Part shown: positions 46,461-55,271 of the stretch, piece by piece
Layout: each line of letters begins with the position of its first letter
How positions within the stretch are numbered: the first letter of the stretch is position 1
NCBI RefSeq assembly: GCF_006442795.2
Contig: NZ_CP083956.1
Coordinates: forward strand, 930,001-994,000
DNA length: 64,000 nt
DNA from: Mesorhizobium sp. B1-1-8
GTDB lineage: Bacteria > Pseudomonadota > Alphaproteobacteria > Rhizobiales > Rhizobiaceae
Direction: 5' to 3'
Notes under the pieces: generated by a model
What the model saw: only the letters and a program-made list of their open reading frames with translations
The model's database searches: none
What the model was told of the DNA's origin: nothing
Position numbers and translations under genes: made by a program

Positions 46461-47477
46461 ATGAAGAAACTGCTCGTACTGAGTGCATTCGCGGCGATGC
46501 TCGCCTCGGGCACCGCGCTTGCCGACACCAGCGGCAAGAAGATCGCCTTCTCCAACAATTACGCCGGCAATTCATGGCGCCAGGCGATGCTCGACAGCTA
46601 CGGCATCGTCTCCAAGAAGGCGGTCGAGGACAAGGTGGTCGGCGCGGCCGATGTCTTCACCACCGCCGACAAGGAAGTGCCGACCCAGGCCGCGCAGGTG
46701 CAGAACCTGATCCTGCAGGGCTATGACGCCATCGTCATCAACGCCGCTTCGCCGGATGCGCTCAACGGCGCCATCAAACAGGCCTGCGATGCCGGCATCG
46801 TGGTCGTCTCCTTCGACGGCACCGTGACCGAGCCCTGCGCCTACCGGGTCGTCGTCGACTTCAAGGACATGGGCAAGCAGGAAGTCGAGCAGATGGCCAA
46901 GTTCCAGCCGAAGGGCGGCAATCTTCTCGAAATCCGCGGGCTGGCCGGCACCTCGATCGACGATGCCATCCATGCCGGTATCCTCGAAGGCGTCGCCGCC
47001 CATCCCGAATTCAAGATCGTCGGCTCGGTCACCGGCGACTGGGACCAGACCACGGCGCAGAAGGCGGTGGCGACCATCCTGCCGTCGCTGCCGGACGTCG
47101 TCGGCATCGTCGACCAGGGCGGTGACGGCTACGGCGCGGCGCAAGCCTTCGCCGCCGCCGGCAAGCCGCGCCCGACCATCATCATGGGCAACCGCCAGGA
47201 CGAGCTGAAGTGGTGGAAGGAGCAGAAGGAGAAGGACGGCTACAAGACCTGGTCGGCCTCGATCGCGCCCGGCGTCTCGACGCTGGCCTTCTGGGTGGCG
47301 CAGCAGGTGCTCGACGGCCGCAAGGACGTTCCGCACGACCTTCTGGTGCCCTATCTCGCCTTCACCCAGGACGATTTCGAGGCCGCGCTGCCGAAGATCA
47401 AGGAAGGCAGCGTCGCCACGCACGAATACACGCAGGAAGATGCTATCGCGGCCATCAAGGCCAACATCAAGCAATAG
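46461..47477 (+). CDS. Sugar ABC transporter substrate-binding protein (CUT2)
   Basis: A 338-aa periplasmic binding protein of the ribose/xylose-type cluster-B family. A signal peptide (MKKLLVLSAFAAMLASGTAL) ends in ALADT, and the mature start KKIAFSNNYAGNSWRQAM is typical. DAIVINAASPDALNGAIKQA is the hinge-region hallmark. The ligand is unknown; aldoses or related sugars are typical for the family. GGGAGG precedes the ATG. It heads a four-gene transporter operon. Confidence 0.93.
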   Translation: MKKLLVLSAFAAMLASGTALADTSGKKIAFSNNYAGNSWRQAMLDSYGIVSKKAVEDKVVGAADVFTTADKEVPTQAAQVQNLILQGYDAIVINAASPDALNGAIKQACDAGIVVVSFDGTVTEPCAYRVVVDFKDMGKQEVEQMAKFQPKGGNLLEIRGLAGTSIDDAIHAGILEGVAAHPEFKIVGSVTGDWDQTTAQKAVATILPSLPDVVGIVDQGGDGYGAAQAFAAAGKPRPTIIMGNRQDELKWWKEQKEKDGYKTWSASIAPGVSTLAFWVAQQVLDGRKDVPHDLLVPYLAFTQDDFEAALPKIKEGSVATHEYTQEDAIAAIKANIKQ

Positions 47478-47524
47478 CGGCGCGAAATTTGCCAACCGCA
47501 TCGCCAACCGGATAAAAGTTGAGG

Positions 47525-48988
47525 ATGCTCCAGGCTATTGCAGATATCGTCAGGCTGAACGGCGCCGAAAAGCATTTCGGCGCCGTTCGGGCGCTCAACG
47601 GCGTCGATTTTCATGTCGGCGCCGGCGAATGCGTCGGTCTGGTCGGCCACAATGGCGCCGGCAAGTCGACGCTGATGCATATGGTGGCGGGCACGCTGCG
47701 GCCCGACGGCGGGCAGATCGCCGTGCGCGGCAATGCGGAAGCGAGCTATTCCGTGGCGCGCGCACTCGAGCTCGGCATACGCTGTGTCTTCCAGGAGCTG
47801 TCGCTCTGTCCCAATCTAAGCGTGGCCGAAAACACGCGCATCAATCATCCCTCGCTCGCCGGCCTCGGCTGGCGGCGCAAGGCAGCCGATCTTATCCAGG
47901 CCAAGCTCGACGAAATCTTTCCGGACCACGGCATCGCGGCGGACGACATCGCCGGAGATCTCTCGATCGGCAGGCGGCAGATGGTCGAGGTGGCGCGCGC
48001 CTTCACGCTGACGCGCGAACCGCTGCATCTGGTCATCCTCGACGAGCCGACCTCCTCGCTCGATGCGCATACAGCCGGCCAGCTGCTGGCCTTCGTGCGC
48101 CGCTTCGTCGAAGCGGGCGGCAGCTGCATCCTGATCTCGCATGTGCTGAACGAAGTGCTGCAGAATGCCGACCGCATCGTCGTCATGCGCGACGGCAAGG
48201 TTGTCGCCGCCGACGCGGCCAGCGCCTTCGACCGCGACAAGCTGGTCGCCACAATGGGCGGGGCGGAGGCGCATCGAAAAGCGGTTACCGAGAAAGCAAG
48301 ATCGGAGGCAGGTCCACTCAGGGTCAAGGCGCGTCCGGTACAGCAACAGGACGGCAAGGAGCTTGTCGCCCGCGCGGGCGAGATCATCGGCCTTGCCGGG
48401 CTTGCCGGGCATGGTCAGACGGACCTGCTGCTGGCGATATTTGCGGCAGCGTCCCGCGCCAGGGCCGGCATCGAGGTGACGGCGCCGGTGGCGCTGGTGG
48501 CCGGCGACCGCCAGGCGGACGGCATCTTTGCGCAATGGTCGATCGCCGAAAACATCGGCATCCGTTCGCTGGCGCGCTTGCGCAACGGCCTCCTGATCTC
48601 GCCGCAGCGCGAGGCGGAACTCGCCGATTTGTGGAAGAAGAAGATCGGCATCCGCACGCCGGACATGAACAACAACATCTATTCGCTGTCGGGCGGCAAC
48701 CAGCAGAAGGCGCTGTTTGCCAGGGCGCTCGGCTCCGACGCCCAGATCGTGCTGATGGACGACCCGATGCGCGGCGTCGACATCGGCACCAAGCTCGAAG
48801 TCTACGACCTGGTGCGCGAGGAAGCCGCCAAAGGCCGCACCTTCCTCTGGTACACCACCGAAACCGAAGAGCTCGACAATTGCGACCACGTCTATGTCTT
48901 CAAGAACGGCCGCATCGTCGCCAATCTCGGGCGCGACGAGCTGACGGAGGAAAAGATCATCCAGTCCTCTTTCGGCGATGCGGCCTGA
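47525..48988 (+). CDS. Sugar ABC transporter ATP-binding protein (two-domain, RbsA type)
   Basis: A protein of about 487 aa with two ABC domains. The first has Walker [15 protein letters not shown], a signature [15 protein letters not shown] and Walker [13 protein letters not shown]. The second has the usual degenerate P-loop of CUT2 ATPases ([14 protein letters not shown]) with an intact [15 protein letters not shown]. The start is uncertain: TTG 47519 is two codons upstream; both have weak Shine-Dalgarno sequence. It energises the two permeases downstream. Confidence 0.92.
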   Translation: MLQAIADIVRLNGAEKHFGAVRALNGVDFHVGAGECVGLVGHNGAGKSTLMHMVAGTLRPDGGQIAVRGNAEASYSVARALELGIRCVFQELSLCPNLSVAENTRINHPSLAGLGWRRKAADLIQAKLDEIFPDHGIAADDIAGDLSIGRRQMVEVARAFTLTREPLHLVILDEPTSSLDAHTAGQLLAFVRRFVEAGGSCILISHVLNEVLQNADRIVVMRDGKVVAADAASAFDRDKLVATMGGAEAHRKAVTEKARSEAGPLRVKARPVQQQDGKELVARAGEIIGLAGLAGHGQTDLLLAIFAAASRARAGIEVTAPVALVAGDRQADGIFAQWSIAENIGIRSLARLRNGLLISPQREAELADLWKKKIGIRTPDMNNNIYSLSGGNQQKALFARALGSDAQIVLMDDPMRGVDIGTKLEVYDLVREEAAKGRTFLWYTTETEELDNCDHVYVFKNGRIVANLGRDELTEEKIIQSSFGDAA

Positions 48989-48989
48989 G

Positions 48990-49967
48990 ATGACGGCGAT
49001 CGCCCCGGGTACAACTCCCAGATCCTCGCCGCGCGGCAATGCTGCGCGGGCGCGCATGCTGCGCAGCCTGTTGCCGGCGCTGTCGCTGGCGCTGGTGCTG
49101 ATCGCCATCGCCTGGCTCAACCCGCGCGCGATCAGCTATTTCGGCTTCACACTGATGCTCAATTTGGCGATCCCGATCGCCTTGGCGACGATCGCGCAAA
49201 TGTTCGTCATCGCCGGCAACGAGCTCGACCTCTCGATCGGCACCTTTGTCGGCTTTGTCGGCTGCGTCACCGCGACCTGGCTGCGGGAGGCGCCGCTGCT
49301 CGGCATCGTCGTGCTTGTGGGATCGATCGGCATTTACGCGCTGCTCGGCGCGCTGATCCATCTGCGCAATTTGCCGTCGATCGTGGTGACGCTCGGCATG
49401 AGCTTCGTCTGGCAGGGCCTTGCCATCCTCATCCTGCCCAAGCCTGGCGGCAAGGCGCCGGACTGGCTGCTTTCGATCATGGCGTTCAAGCCGCCCTACA
49501 TCCCGTTCCCGATCCTCGCCGCGCTGCTGATCGCCGCGATCGTGCATTTCGGCCTGATGCGCACCTCCTACGGCGTCATCCTGCGCGGCTCCGGCGGTAA
49601 CGCGGCGGCGCTGCGGCGCGCCGGCTGGTCTCTGCTCAAGACCAAGATCGTGCTGTTCGCGCTGACCGGCCTGTTCGGCGTGCTTTCCGGCATGGCGCTG
49701 ATCGGCATCACCACTTCGGCCGACGCCAATATCGGCAACGGTTACACGCTGCTGTCGATAGCCGGCGTCATTCTGGGCGGCGGCGAATTCGTCGGCGGCC
49801 GGGTGTCGCCGATCGGCGCGGTCATCGGCGCGCTGACGCTGGCGCTTGCCGCCTCGCCGCTCTTGACCTTCATGCACATTCCGCCCGACTGGCAGGTGGC
49901 GGCCAACGGCGCCATCCTGATCATCGTGCTGGCGGCCAGGGTGCTGATCAGCCGCAGGGAGAGGTGA
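48990..49967 (+). CDS. Sugar ABC transporter permease 1 (CUT2)
   Basis: A permease of about 325 aa with 8-10 membrane helices of the BPD_transp_2 family (RbsC type). The diagnostic AGNELDLSIGTFVGFVGCVT and the cytoplasmic coupling segment RTSYGVILRGSGGNAAALRR are present. ATG 48978 (overlapping the ATPase gene) is an alternative start. It forms a heterodimeric pore with the next gene product. Confidence 0.92.
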   Translation: MTAIAPGTTPRSSPRGNAARARMLRSLLPALSLALVLIAIAWLNPRAISYFGFTLMLNLAIPIALATIAQMFVIAGNELDLSIGTFVGFVGCVTATWLREAPLLGIVVLVGSIGIYALLGALIHLRNLPSIVVTLGMSFVWQGLAILILPKPGGKAPDWLLSIMAFKPPYIPFPILAALLIAAIVHFGLMRTSYGVILRGSGGNAAALRRAGWSLLKTKIVLFALTGLFGVLSGMALIGITTSADANIGNGYTLLSIAGVILGGGEFVGGRVSPIGAVIGALTLALAASPLLTFMHIPPDWQVAANGAILIIVLAARVLISRRER

Positions 49968-49970
49968 GCG

Positions 49971-50918
49971 ATGGCCTCGCTGCGCATGGTGCTCACAAAG
50001 CCCTGGATCTGGTCGTTCATCGGCGCGCTTTTCGTGTGGCTGGCGACCATCGCCTTCACCGGCGGTTACGGCGCCGGCGGCATGGTCACCGCCGCGCTGT
50101 CGCTCGCCGTCTTCACTGTCATCGTCGGCGTCGGCCAGATGTTCGTCATCACACTCGGGCCCGGCAATGTCGACCTGTCGCTGCCGGCCAATATCGGGCT
50201 CGCCAGCGCGGTGGCTATGAAAGTAATGGGCGGCAGCGATTCCATGATAGTCGTCGGGCTGCTCGCCGCGCTCGCCTGCGGCGCGGCGATCGGCGCCATC
50301 AACTACCTGCTGATCTGGGCGCTCAGGATCCCGCCGATCATCGCGACGCTCTCGGCAAGCTTCATCATCCAGTCGGTCGACATCAGCTACGGCCGCGGCC
50401 TGCAAATCAAGCCGCCGCCGGGCTTCGCCGATTTCACCAACTGGCAAATCCTCGGCATTCCGGTGCTGGCGATGCTGACGATGGTCTTCACCATCGGCGC
50501 GGCGCTCGCCTTGCGGCGCATGATCTACGGCCGCTCGGTCCTGGCGATCGGCCAGAACATCCGCGCCGCCTGGCTGGCCGGCGTCGATGTCGGCCGCATC
50601 CGCTTCCTCACCTACACGTTGTCCGGCACGCTCGGCGGCCTGGATGGGGCGCTGCTCGCCGGCTATTTCCGCGGCGCCAATGTCGATATCGGCAACGAAT
50701 ACCTGCTTGCGTCGATCGCCGTCGTGGTCATCGGCGGCACCTCGGTCGCCGGCGGCAAGGCCAATGTGCCGGGCGTGTGGGGCGCCGGCCTGTTCCTTGT
50801 GCTGCTACTCACCATGCTCAACACATTCGGCGTCAGCGCCGGGGTGAGGCTGGTGCTGACGGGGCTGATCATTGTCGGGGTGATTACGGCGGCGGGCGGG
50901 GAGAAGGCGGTGCGGTGA
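49971..50918 (+). CDS. Sugar ABC transporter permease 2 (CUT2)
   Basis: A 315-aa BPD_transp_2 permease with 8-10 membrane helices, GPGNVDLSLPANIGLASAVA and the coupling region RRMIYGRSVLAIGQNIRAAW. The ATG follows the first permease stop by 3 bases, with GGGAGAGG overlapping that stop. It closes the operon; a palindromic repeat begins 11 bases later. Confidence 0.93.
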   Translation: MASLRMVLTKPWIWSFIGALFVWLATIAFTGGYGAGGMVTAALSLAVFTVIVGVGQMFVITLGPGNVDLSLPANIGLASAVAMKVMGGSDSMIVVGLLAALACGAAIGAINYLLIWALRIPPIIATLSASFIIQSVDISYGRGLQIKPPPGFADFTNWQILGIPVLAMLTMVFTIGAALALRRMIYGRSVLAIGQNIRAAWLAGVDVGRIRFLTYTLSGTLGGLDGALLAGYFRGANVDIGNEYLLASIAVVVIGGTSVAGGKANVPGVWGAGLFLVLLLTMLNTFGVSAGVRLVLTGLIIVGVITAAGGEKAVR

Positions 50919-50928
50919 GGTATCGCGC

Positions 50929-51079
50929 TTCGTCATCCTCGGGCTTGACCCGAGGATCCATTCCGTGATCGTCGCCGAAGGGCGCAGCGCCTCAGGATAG
51001 GTTCGATTCGCTGGCATCGAACGGCAAGAGCGAAACCTCCACCGCCATAGCGCACCTGCGTCACGGAATGGATCCTAGG
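50929..51079. repeat. Large palindromic repeat, copy 3, truncated by an IS
   Basis: The left arm ttcgtcatcctcgggcttga ... ggatccattccgt is followed by the right arm acggaatggatcctagg. The right arm stops at CCTAGG where the IS element starts; the expected continuation (gtctgcg...gatgacga, seen in copy 2) is missing on the far side of the IS. It is related to 11941-12124 and 21688-21910. Confidence 0.8.
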
Positions 51080-52025
51080 TGTTTAGTCCCTGCATTTGAT
51101 GGATTGGATCGAGTCTGAACCGCTCAGGCTCTTTTTTCCAGACATTGCAGATGAACTCGAAGGGAGTGATGCCCTTGAGGGTCTTCAGTCGCCGGCCGAA
51201 ATTGTAGGCTGCGACGAAGTCGTTGAGGTGCTGTCGCAATTGGTCGTGATCGTCGTAGTGGAAGCGCTTGACGGTCGCGTCCTTGATGGTGCGGTTCATT
51301 CGCTCGACCTGGCCGTTGGTCCAGGGATGCTTCACCTTGGTGGTACGATGCTCGGTGCCGTTGTCGCGGCAGGTGCGCCCGAAGATGTGCTCCATGGCGG
51401 TGCGGTCCTGCTCGCGGTTTTTGAACTGGACGCCGTTGTCGGTGAGGATCGTGTGGATCTGGTAGGGAACTGCCTGGATGAGGTGGCGCAGGAACTCGGC
51501 CGCGATCATTTTTGTGGCCCGCGTGTGGAGTTCGACGTAGGTGAACTTGCAGGTTCGGTCGATGGCCACGAAGAGATATAGCTTGCCCTCGGCGGTCTGC
51601 ACCTCGGCGATGTCGATGTGGAAATAGCCAATCGGATAGGCCTTGAACTTCTTCTTGGGCTGCTTGTCGCCTTCAACCTCGGGCAATCTCGAAATGCCAT
51701 GACGCTGCAGACAGCGATGCAATGACGAGCGCGTCAGGTTCGGGATCGTTGGCTGCAGCGCATAGAGACAATCATCCAGGGGCAACAGCGTATGCCGGCG
51801 GAAAGCGACGATGACAGCCTCTTCCTCGATCGACAGCACCGTCGACTTCGGGGCTTTGGGACCAGTCGGCAGATCAGCGACCGAAGTTCGCCCCTTCCAT
51901 TTGGCAACCGTCTTCGGATCGATCCCGTAGCGCTTGGACAGCTTCCTCAGGCTCTCTTGACTATTTTGTATTGCTCGACGGATTGCCTCTGTCGTCGTGG
52001 CGCGCCCATGCAGAACCTGGCCCAT
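51075..52025 (-). CDS. IS481-family transposase
   Basis: A 316-aa DDE transposase. An N-terminal helix-turn-helix (LRKLSKRYGIDPKTVAKWKG) precedes the integrase core with FHIDIAEVQT (Asp), HTILTDNGVQFKN (Asp) and WTNGQVERMNRTIKDATVK (Glu). The start at 52025 (MGQVLHG) has AAGGAGG upstream. The last sense codon spans the element edge and the stop TAG is supplied by the CTAG target sequence outside the element. The frame is intact, so the transposase should be functional. Confidence 0.93.
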   Translation of the reverse strand: MGQVLHGRATTTEAIRRAIQNSQESLRKLSKRYGIDPKTVAKWKGRTSVADLPTGPKAPKSTVLSIEEEAVIVAFRRHTLLPLDDCLYALQPTIPNLTRSSLHRCLQRHGISRLPEVEGDKQPKKKFKAYPIGYFHIDIAEVQTAEGKLYLFVAIDRTCKFTYVELHTRATKMIAAEFLRHLIQAVPYQIHTILTDNGVQFKNREQDRTAMEHIFGRTCRDNGTEHRTTKVKHPWTNGQVERMNRTIKDATVKRFHYDDHDQLRQHLNDFVAAYNFGRRLKTLKGITPFEFICNVWKKEPERFRLDPIHQMQGLNT

Positions 52026-52081
52026 AGTGCCTCCTTCCAATCGGGGGAAAATAATGAACCATTAAAGCCTGGGATGAAACA
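51080..52081 (-). mobile_element. Complete IS481-family insertion sequence (1002 bp)
   Basis: The terminal inverted repeats TGTTTAGTCCCTGCATTT (left) and TGTTTCATCCCAGGCTTT (right, complement) begin with TGT and match at 17 of the first 23 positions. The element is flanked by CCTAGG (51074-51079) and TCTAGA (52082-52087); both fit the NCTAGN target known for IS481 but they are not identical, so no perfect 6-bp duplication is present. It carries one intact transposase and lies inside a palindromic repeat. Confidence 0.9.
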
Positions 52082-52117
52082 TCTAGAGACCCAACACTGA
52101 GCCAAAGGAGACCGGTC

Positions 52118-52507
52118 GTGAAAGTAATCCCCTTCCTGATGTTCGAAGGCAGGGCCGAGGAGGCCATGATCCTCTATTGCGAGACCATCCCGGAGAGCCG
52201 CGTTGTCGACGTTACGCGCTACGGTGCGGGCGAAGACGGGCCCGAAGGGACGGTCAAGCTGGCTCGCGCCTCGATCGGCGGCACGGAGGTGATGATCTTC
52301 AACAGTCCGGTGCACCACGCCTTCACCTTCACGCCGTCGTTCTCGCTCTTCATCGACTGTTCCTCCGAAGAGGAACTGCAGCGCATCGTCGACGTCCTTT
52401 CCAGGGACGGGGGATTTCTGATGCCGACCGGAGATTACGGTTTTAGCCGCCGCTTCGCCTGGCTCAACGACAGGTTCGGGGTCTCCTGGCAGATCAATTT
52501 GCCCTGA
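52118..52507 (+). CDS. VOC-family protein (PhnB-like)
   Basis: A 129-aa vicinal-oxygen-chelate protein of the PhnB / 3-demethylubiquinone-9 methyltransferase-like subgroup: KVIPFLMFEGRAEEAMILY at the start, SRVVDVTRYGAGEDGPEG, IGGTEVMIFNSP and a C-terminal LNDRFGVSWQINLP. No substrate is known for this subgroup. The GTG start at 52118 has AAAGGAG upstream. It precedes the SRPBCC gene by 16 bases. Confidence 0.9.
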   Translation: MKVIPFLMFEGRAEEAMILYCETIPESRVVDVTRYGAGEDGPEGTVKLARASIGGTEVMIFNSPVHHAFTFTPSFSLFIDCSSEEELQRIVDVLSRDGGFLMPTGDYGFSRRFAWLNDRFGVSWQINLP

Positions 52508-52523
52508 CGAACAGGAGGAAGTC

Positions 52524-52982
52524 GTGGAACTCAAAGAAGCTCCCACCGCCGAAACGGCCATGCTGATCCGCCGGCCGGTCGCCGACGTCTTCGAAGCCAT
52601 CGTCGATCCGGCAATCACGACGAAATTCTGGTTCACCCATTCCAGCGGCAGGCTGGATAGCGGCAAGCCGGTTCAGTGGGAATGGCGCATGTATGGCGTC
52701 TCGACTGACGTCGAGGTCAGCGAGATCGTCCCCAACGAAAAGATCGTCATGCGCTGGAGCGATCCGCCGACCACGGTCGCCTGGACATTCACCGCAATGC
52801 CGGACAACGCGACCTTCCTCGAAGTCCGCAATTTCGGCTTCGCCGGCACTGGCGACGAACAGGCCAAGCATGCGGTCGAATCGACCGGCGGCTTCACGCT
52901 GGTGCTCGCCGGCGCCAAGGCCTGGCTGGAGCAAGGTCTGACGCTCGGCCTGATTGGCGACCGCCATCCGAAGGGCTTGTAG
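52524..52982 (+). CDS. SRPBCC/AHSA1-domain protein
   Basis: A 152-aa START-like (SRPBCC, AHSA1) protein with RRPVADVFEAIVDPAITTKF, FWFTHSSGRLDSGKPVQWEW and the closing GGFTLVLAGAKAWLEQGLTL. Members bind hydrophobic ligands or Hsp90-like partners; this subgroup often pairs with VOC proteins, as here, 16 bases downstream. The GTG start at 52524 has AGGAGGA upstream. Confidence 0.9.
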   Translation: MELKEAPTAETAMLIRRPVADVFEAIVDPAITTKFWFTHSSGRLDSGKPVQWEWRMYGVSTDVEVSEIVPNEKIVMRWSDPPTTVAWTFTAMPDNATFLEVRNFGFAGTGDEQAKHAVESTGGFTLVLAGAKAWLEQGLTLGLIGDRHPKGL

Positions 52983-52986
52983 AAGG

Positions 52987-53277
52987 CTAGGATCGACGTC
53001 TCTCCTGCTCCGTCACATAGTGGCGGAGCACCCGGTTGATTTCTGTTTGATAGCCACCGCCCTTCTTTACATGCTCTCTGAACCAATCGAGCACGTCAGC
53101 ATCAAGACGAATAGTGACGGGCTGTTTGAGGGGGCGATAGAACTCTCCCCGGCGAGCGTAGGCCCAGTTCTCCGCCGGCGCTTCCGGAATATCCAAAGTA
53201 TCGATCTGATCGTCAGGCAGATCGGTCAGCTTAGCCAGTTGATCACGTTGATCCTGATTAAGGTCCTTCCTGCTCAT
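52987..53277 (-). CDS. brnA: BrnA-type antitoxin
   Basis: A 96-aa antitoxin with the BrnA C-terminal ribbon-helix-helix: PVTIRLDADVLDWFREHVKK then GGGYQTEINRVLRHYV. BrnA neutralises BrnT and represses the brnTA promoter as a complex. The start at 53277 (MSRKDLNQDQ) is preceded by GGAAG. The gene is intact although its partner brnT is frameshifted. It overlaps the 3' end of brnT by about 20 bases. Confidence 0.9.
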   Translation of the reverse strand: MSRKDLNQDQRDQLAKLTDLPDDQIDTLDIPEAPAENWAYARRGEFYRPLKQPVTIRLDADVLDWFREHVKKGGGYQTEINRVLRHYVTEQERRRS

Positions 53278-53546
53278 AGCACTTCCTTCCATACGGCGCG
53301 GCTTTGCGAGCGCCGACAATTCTAACACGCTCTTCGTCTGCCACGGTCGGATACGTGTGAACAACGAGCAGGATCACCTGGGTTCCGACCATACCGATCG
53401 CATGCCATCGCTGTTCCCCGTCTTCGAAACGATCGGGCACAATCAGATGAAGCGGCTCGTCAAAAACCTTCTGCGCGAGGTCAAAGGCGACACCCATGTT
53501 TGACAAGATTGTGTCGCGCTTTCTCAGGATCCCACTCGAACCGCAT
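53258..53546 (-). pseudogene. brnT: brnT toxin gene with a single-base frameshift
   Basis: The first frame gives MRFEWDPEKARHNLVKHG from ATG 53546, then CRL and a stop. The rest of BrnT continues in another frame from GVAFDLAQKVFDEPLHLIVP to RIVGARKAAPYGRKCYE. Reading CC instead of CCC at 53493-53495 restores one continuous BrnT, so a one-base insertion in a homopolymer broke the gene. An in-frame ATG at 53497 could start a truncated product lacking the N-terminal strand. A sequencing error is the main alternative. Confidence 0.8.
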
Positions 53547-53560
53547 CGCGTTCCTTCGGC

Positions 53561-53574
53561 ATACAAATATGTAT
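53561..53574 (-). promoter_or_regulatory. Candidate BrnTA operator
   Basis: ATACAAATATGTAT has 5-base arms ATACA / TGTAT and lies 15 bases upstream of the brnT ATG. A second TACAAAT follows at 53576-53582. Autoregulation by the antitoxin is usual for brnTA loci; the exact site is a guess from symmetry and place. Confidence 0.4.
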
Positions 53575-53598
53575 GTACAAATCTGTAAAAGTCAATGC

Positions 53599-54366
53599 TT
53601 ATTGCCCGCCGCCGGACCTTTGCTTCTTGCGCCGCCGCGCCAGCATGTTGAGCCCTTCGACCAGCGCCGAAAAACCCATGGCGGCGTAGATGTAGCCCTT
53701 GGGCACATGGTAGCCCATGCCGTCGGCGATCAGCGTCATGCCGATCATCAACAGGAAGCCCAGCGCCAGCATGACGATGCTGGGGTTCCTGGCGATGAAG
53801 TCGGCGAGTGGCCCGGCCGCCAGCATCATCACGCTCACCGCCACGATCACCGCGATGTACATGATGGCGATCTCGTCCGTCATGCCGACGGCGGTGATGA
53901 TGGAATCGATCGAGAAGACGAGATCGAGCAGCAGGATCTGAAAAATCGCCCCGGCAAGCGAGATCTGCAGCGTCTCGCCGAGCATGGAATCCTGATGGTC
54001 GACGGGGTCGACCGTGTGGTGGATTTCCTTGGTCGCCTTCCAGACAAGAAACAGGCCGCCGGCGATCAGGATCAGGTCGCGCCAGGAAAAACCGTGGCCT
54101 AAGGCGGTGAACACCGGCGTCGTCAGCTGGACGATGACCGAGATGGTGGCAAGCAGCACCAGCCGCATCACCAGCGCCGCCGAGATGCCGAGCCGCCGGG
54201 CCCGGGCCCGCTGGGCTTGCGGCAGCTTGTTGGTGAGGATCGAGATGAAGATCAGATTGTCGATGCCGAGCACGATCTCCAGCACCACCAGCGTCAGCAG
54301 CGCGATCCACGCGGTCGGATCGGAAACGAAGGCAAAGTGCGGTGCCAGGAATTCGACAAGCTGCAT
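53599..54366 (-). CDS. TerC-family integral membrane protein
   Basis: A 255-aa membrane protein with seven predicted helices. The TerC acidic motifs are present in [20 protein letters not shown] and [17 protein letters not shown]. TerC proteins are implicated in metal (Mn, Ca) handling and tellurite resistance. The C-terminal tail is basic. It is a single gene upstream of the brnTA promoter on the same strand. Confidence 0.93.
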   Translation of the reverse strand: MQLVEFLAPHFAFVSDPTAWIALLTLVVLEIVLGIDNLIFISILTNKLPQAQRARARRLGISAALVMRLVLLATISVIVQLTTPVFTALGHGFSWRDLILIAGGLFLVWKATKEIHHTVDPVDHQDSMLGETLQISLAGAIFQILLLDLVFSIDSIITAVGMTDEIAIMYIAVIVAVSVMMLAAGPLADFIARNPSIVMLALGFLLMIGMTLIADGMGYHVPKGYIYAAMGFSALVEGLNMLARRRKKQRSGGGQ

Positions 54367-54446
54367 GAAGGTCGTTCCCTCTACGATCTAGAGCAGTTTT
54401 CGCGGGTTCCGTCGCCAGTTAGGTGCTGGCGTAGCTCATATCAATG

Positions 54447-55271
54447 TCACGACCAGAAGGATGGCGCCGTTTCCTCCAGCCGCGGCCCGCGACGAAACGG
54501 CGCGATCTTCTCGGCCAGCCCGCTGCGGTCGGAAATCTCGACGCCGACGCCGCATAAAGTCGCCGGCCCTGTCGACGCCTCGAAGCGGCCCTTCGGTACT
54601 TTCGACAGGAAGCGGTTGAGCGGTTCTTCCTTGTCCATGCCGAGCGAGGAATCATAGTCGCCGCACATGCCGGCATCGGAAATGTAGGCGGTGCCGCCAT
54701 TGAGGATCTGGTGGTCGGCGGTCGGCTGGTGGGTGTGGGTGCCGACGACCAGACTGGCGCGGCCGTCGACGAAATGCGCGAAGCACATTTTTTCCGAGGT
54801 CGCCTCGGCATGAAAATCGATCACCGCCGCATCGGCCTGTTCGCCGAGCGGGCAGGCCGAAAGCTCGCGCTCGCCGGCCTGGAACGGATCGTCGAGCTCG
54901 GGATGCATGAAGACGCGGCCCATGATGTTGGCAACCAGCACCCGCGCGCCGTTCCTGGCGATGTAGACGCCGGAGCCGCGGCCTGGCGTGCCCTTGGGGA
55001 AATTGGAGGGGCGCAGGAAGCGTTCCTCGCGCGGCGCGAAGATCAAGGCGTCGCGCTGGTCCCAGACATGGTTGCCGGTGGTGACGACGTCGGCGCCCGC
55101 CGAAAGCGTCTCGCGAAAGATCTCCTCGGTGATGCCGAAGCCGCCGGCGGCGTTCTCACCGTTGACGATGACGAAGTCGAGCTTGAAGTCGGCAATCAGG
55201 CCAGGCAGTTGTTCCCACACCGCCGTCCGTCCTGTCTTGCCGACCATGTCGCCGAGGAAGAGAAGTCTCAT
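54447..55271 (-). CDS. YmdB-family metallophosphoesterase (cyclic-nucleotide phosphodiesterase)
   Basis: A 274-aa metallophosphoesterase of the TIGR00282/YmdB family. The metal ligands lie in LFLGDMVGKTGR (Asp), VNGENAAGGFG (Glu-Asn), TTGNHVWDQRD (Asn-His), VIDFHAEATSEK (His) and VVGTHTHQPTADH (His-x-His). YmdB hydrolyses 2',3'- or 3',5'-cyclic nucleotides. The start overlaps the preceding antitoxin gene stop by 4 bases (ATGA). In related genomes it usually follows the 5-formyl-THF cyclo-ligase gene directly. Confidence 0.93.
   Translation of the reverse strand: MRLLFLGDMVGKTGRTAVWEQLPGLIADFKLDFVIVNGENAAGGFGITEEIFRETLSAGADVVTTGNHVWDQRDALIFAPREERFLRPSNFPKGTPGRGSGVYIARNGARVLVANIMGRVFMHPELDDPFQAGERELSACPLGEQADAAVIDFHAEATSEKMCFAHFVDGRASLVVGTHTHQPTADHQILNGGTAYISDAGMCGDYDSSLGMDKEEPLNRFLSKVPKGRFEASTGPATLCGVGVEISDRSGLAEKIAPFRRGPRLEETAPSFWS

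Noticed and set aside
50990..51030. ggttcgattcgctggcatcgaac looked like a tRNA T-arm
   Set aside because: No acceptor, D or anticodon stems around it; it is part of the palindromic repeat.
52987..53546. brnT continuing from 54310 as one long minus-strand protein with TerC antisense frame
   Set aside because: The upstream part is an out-of-frame shadow of the TerC gene; only the last ~80 residues are BrnT.
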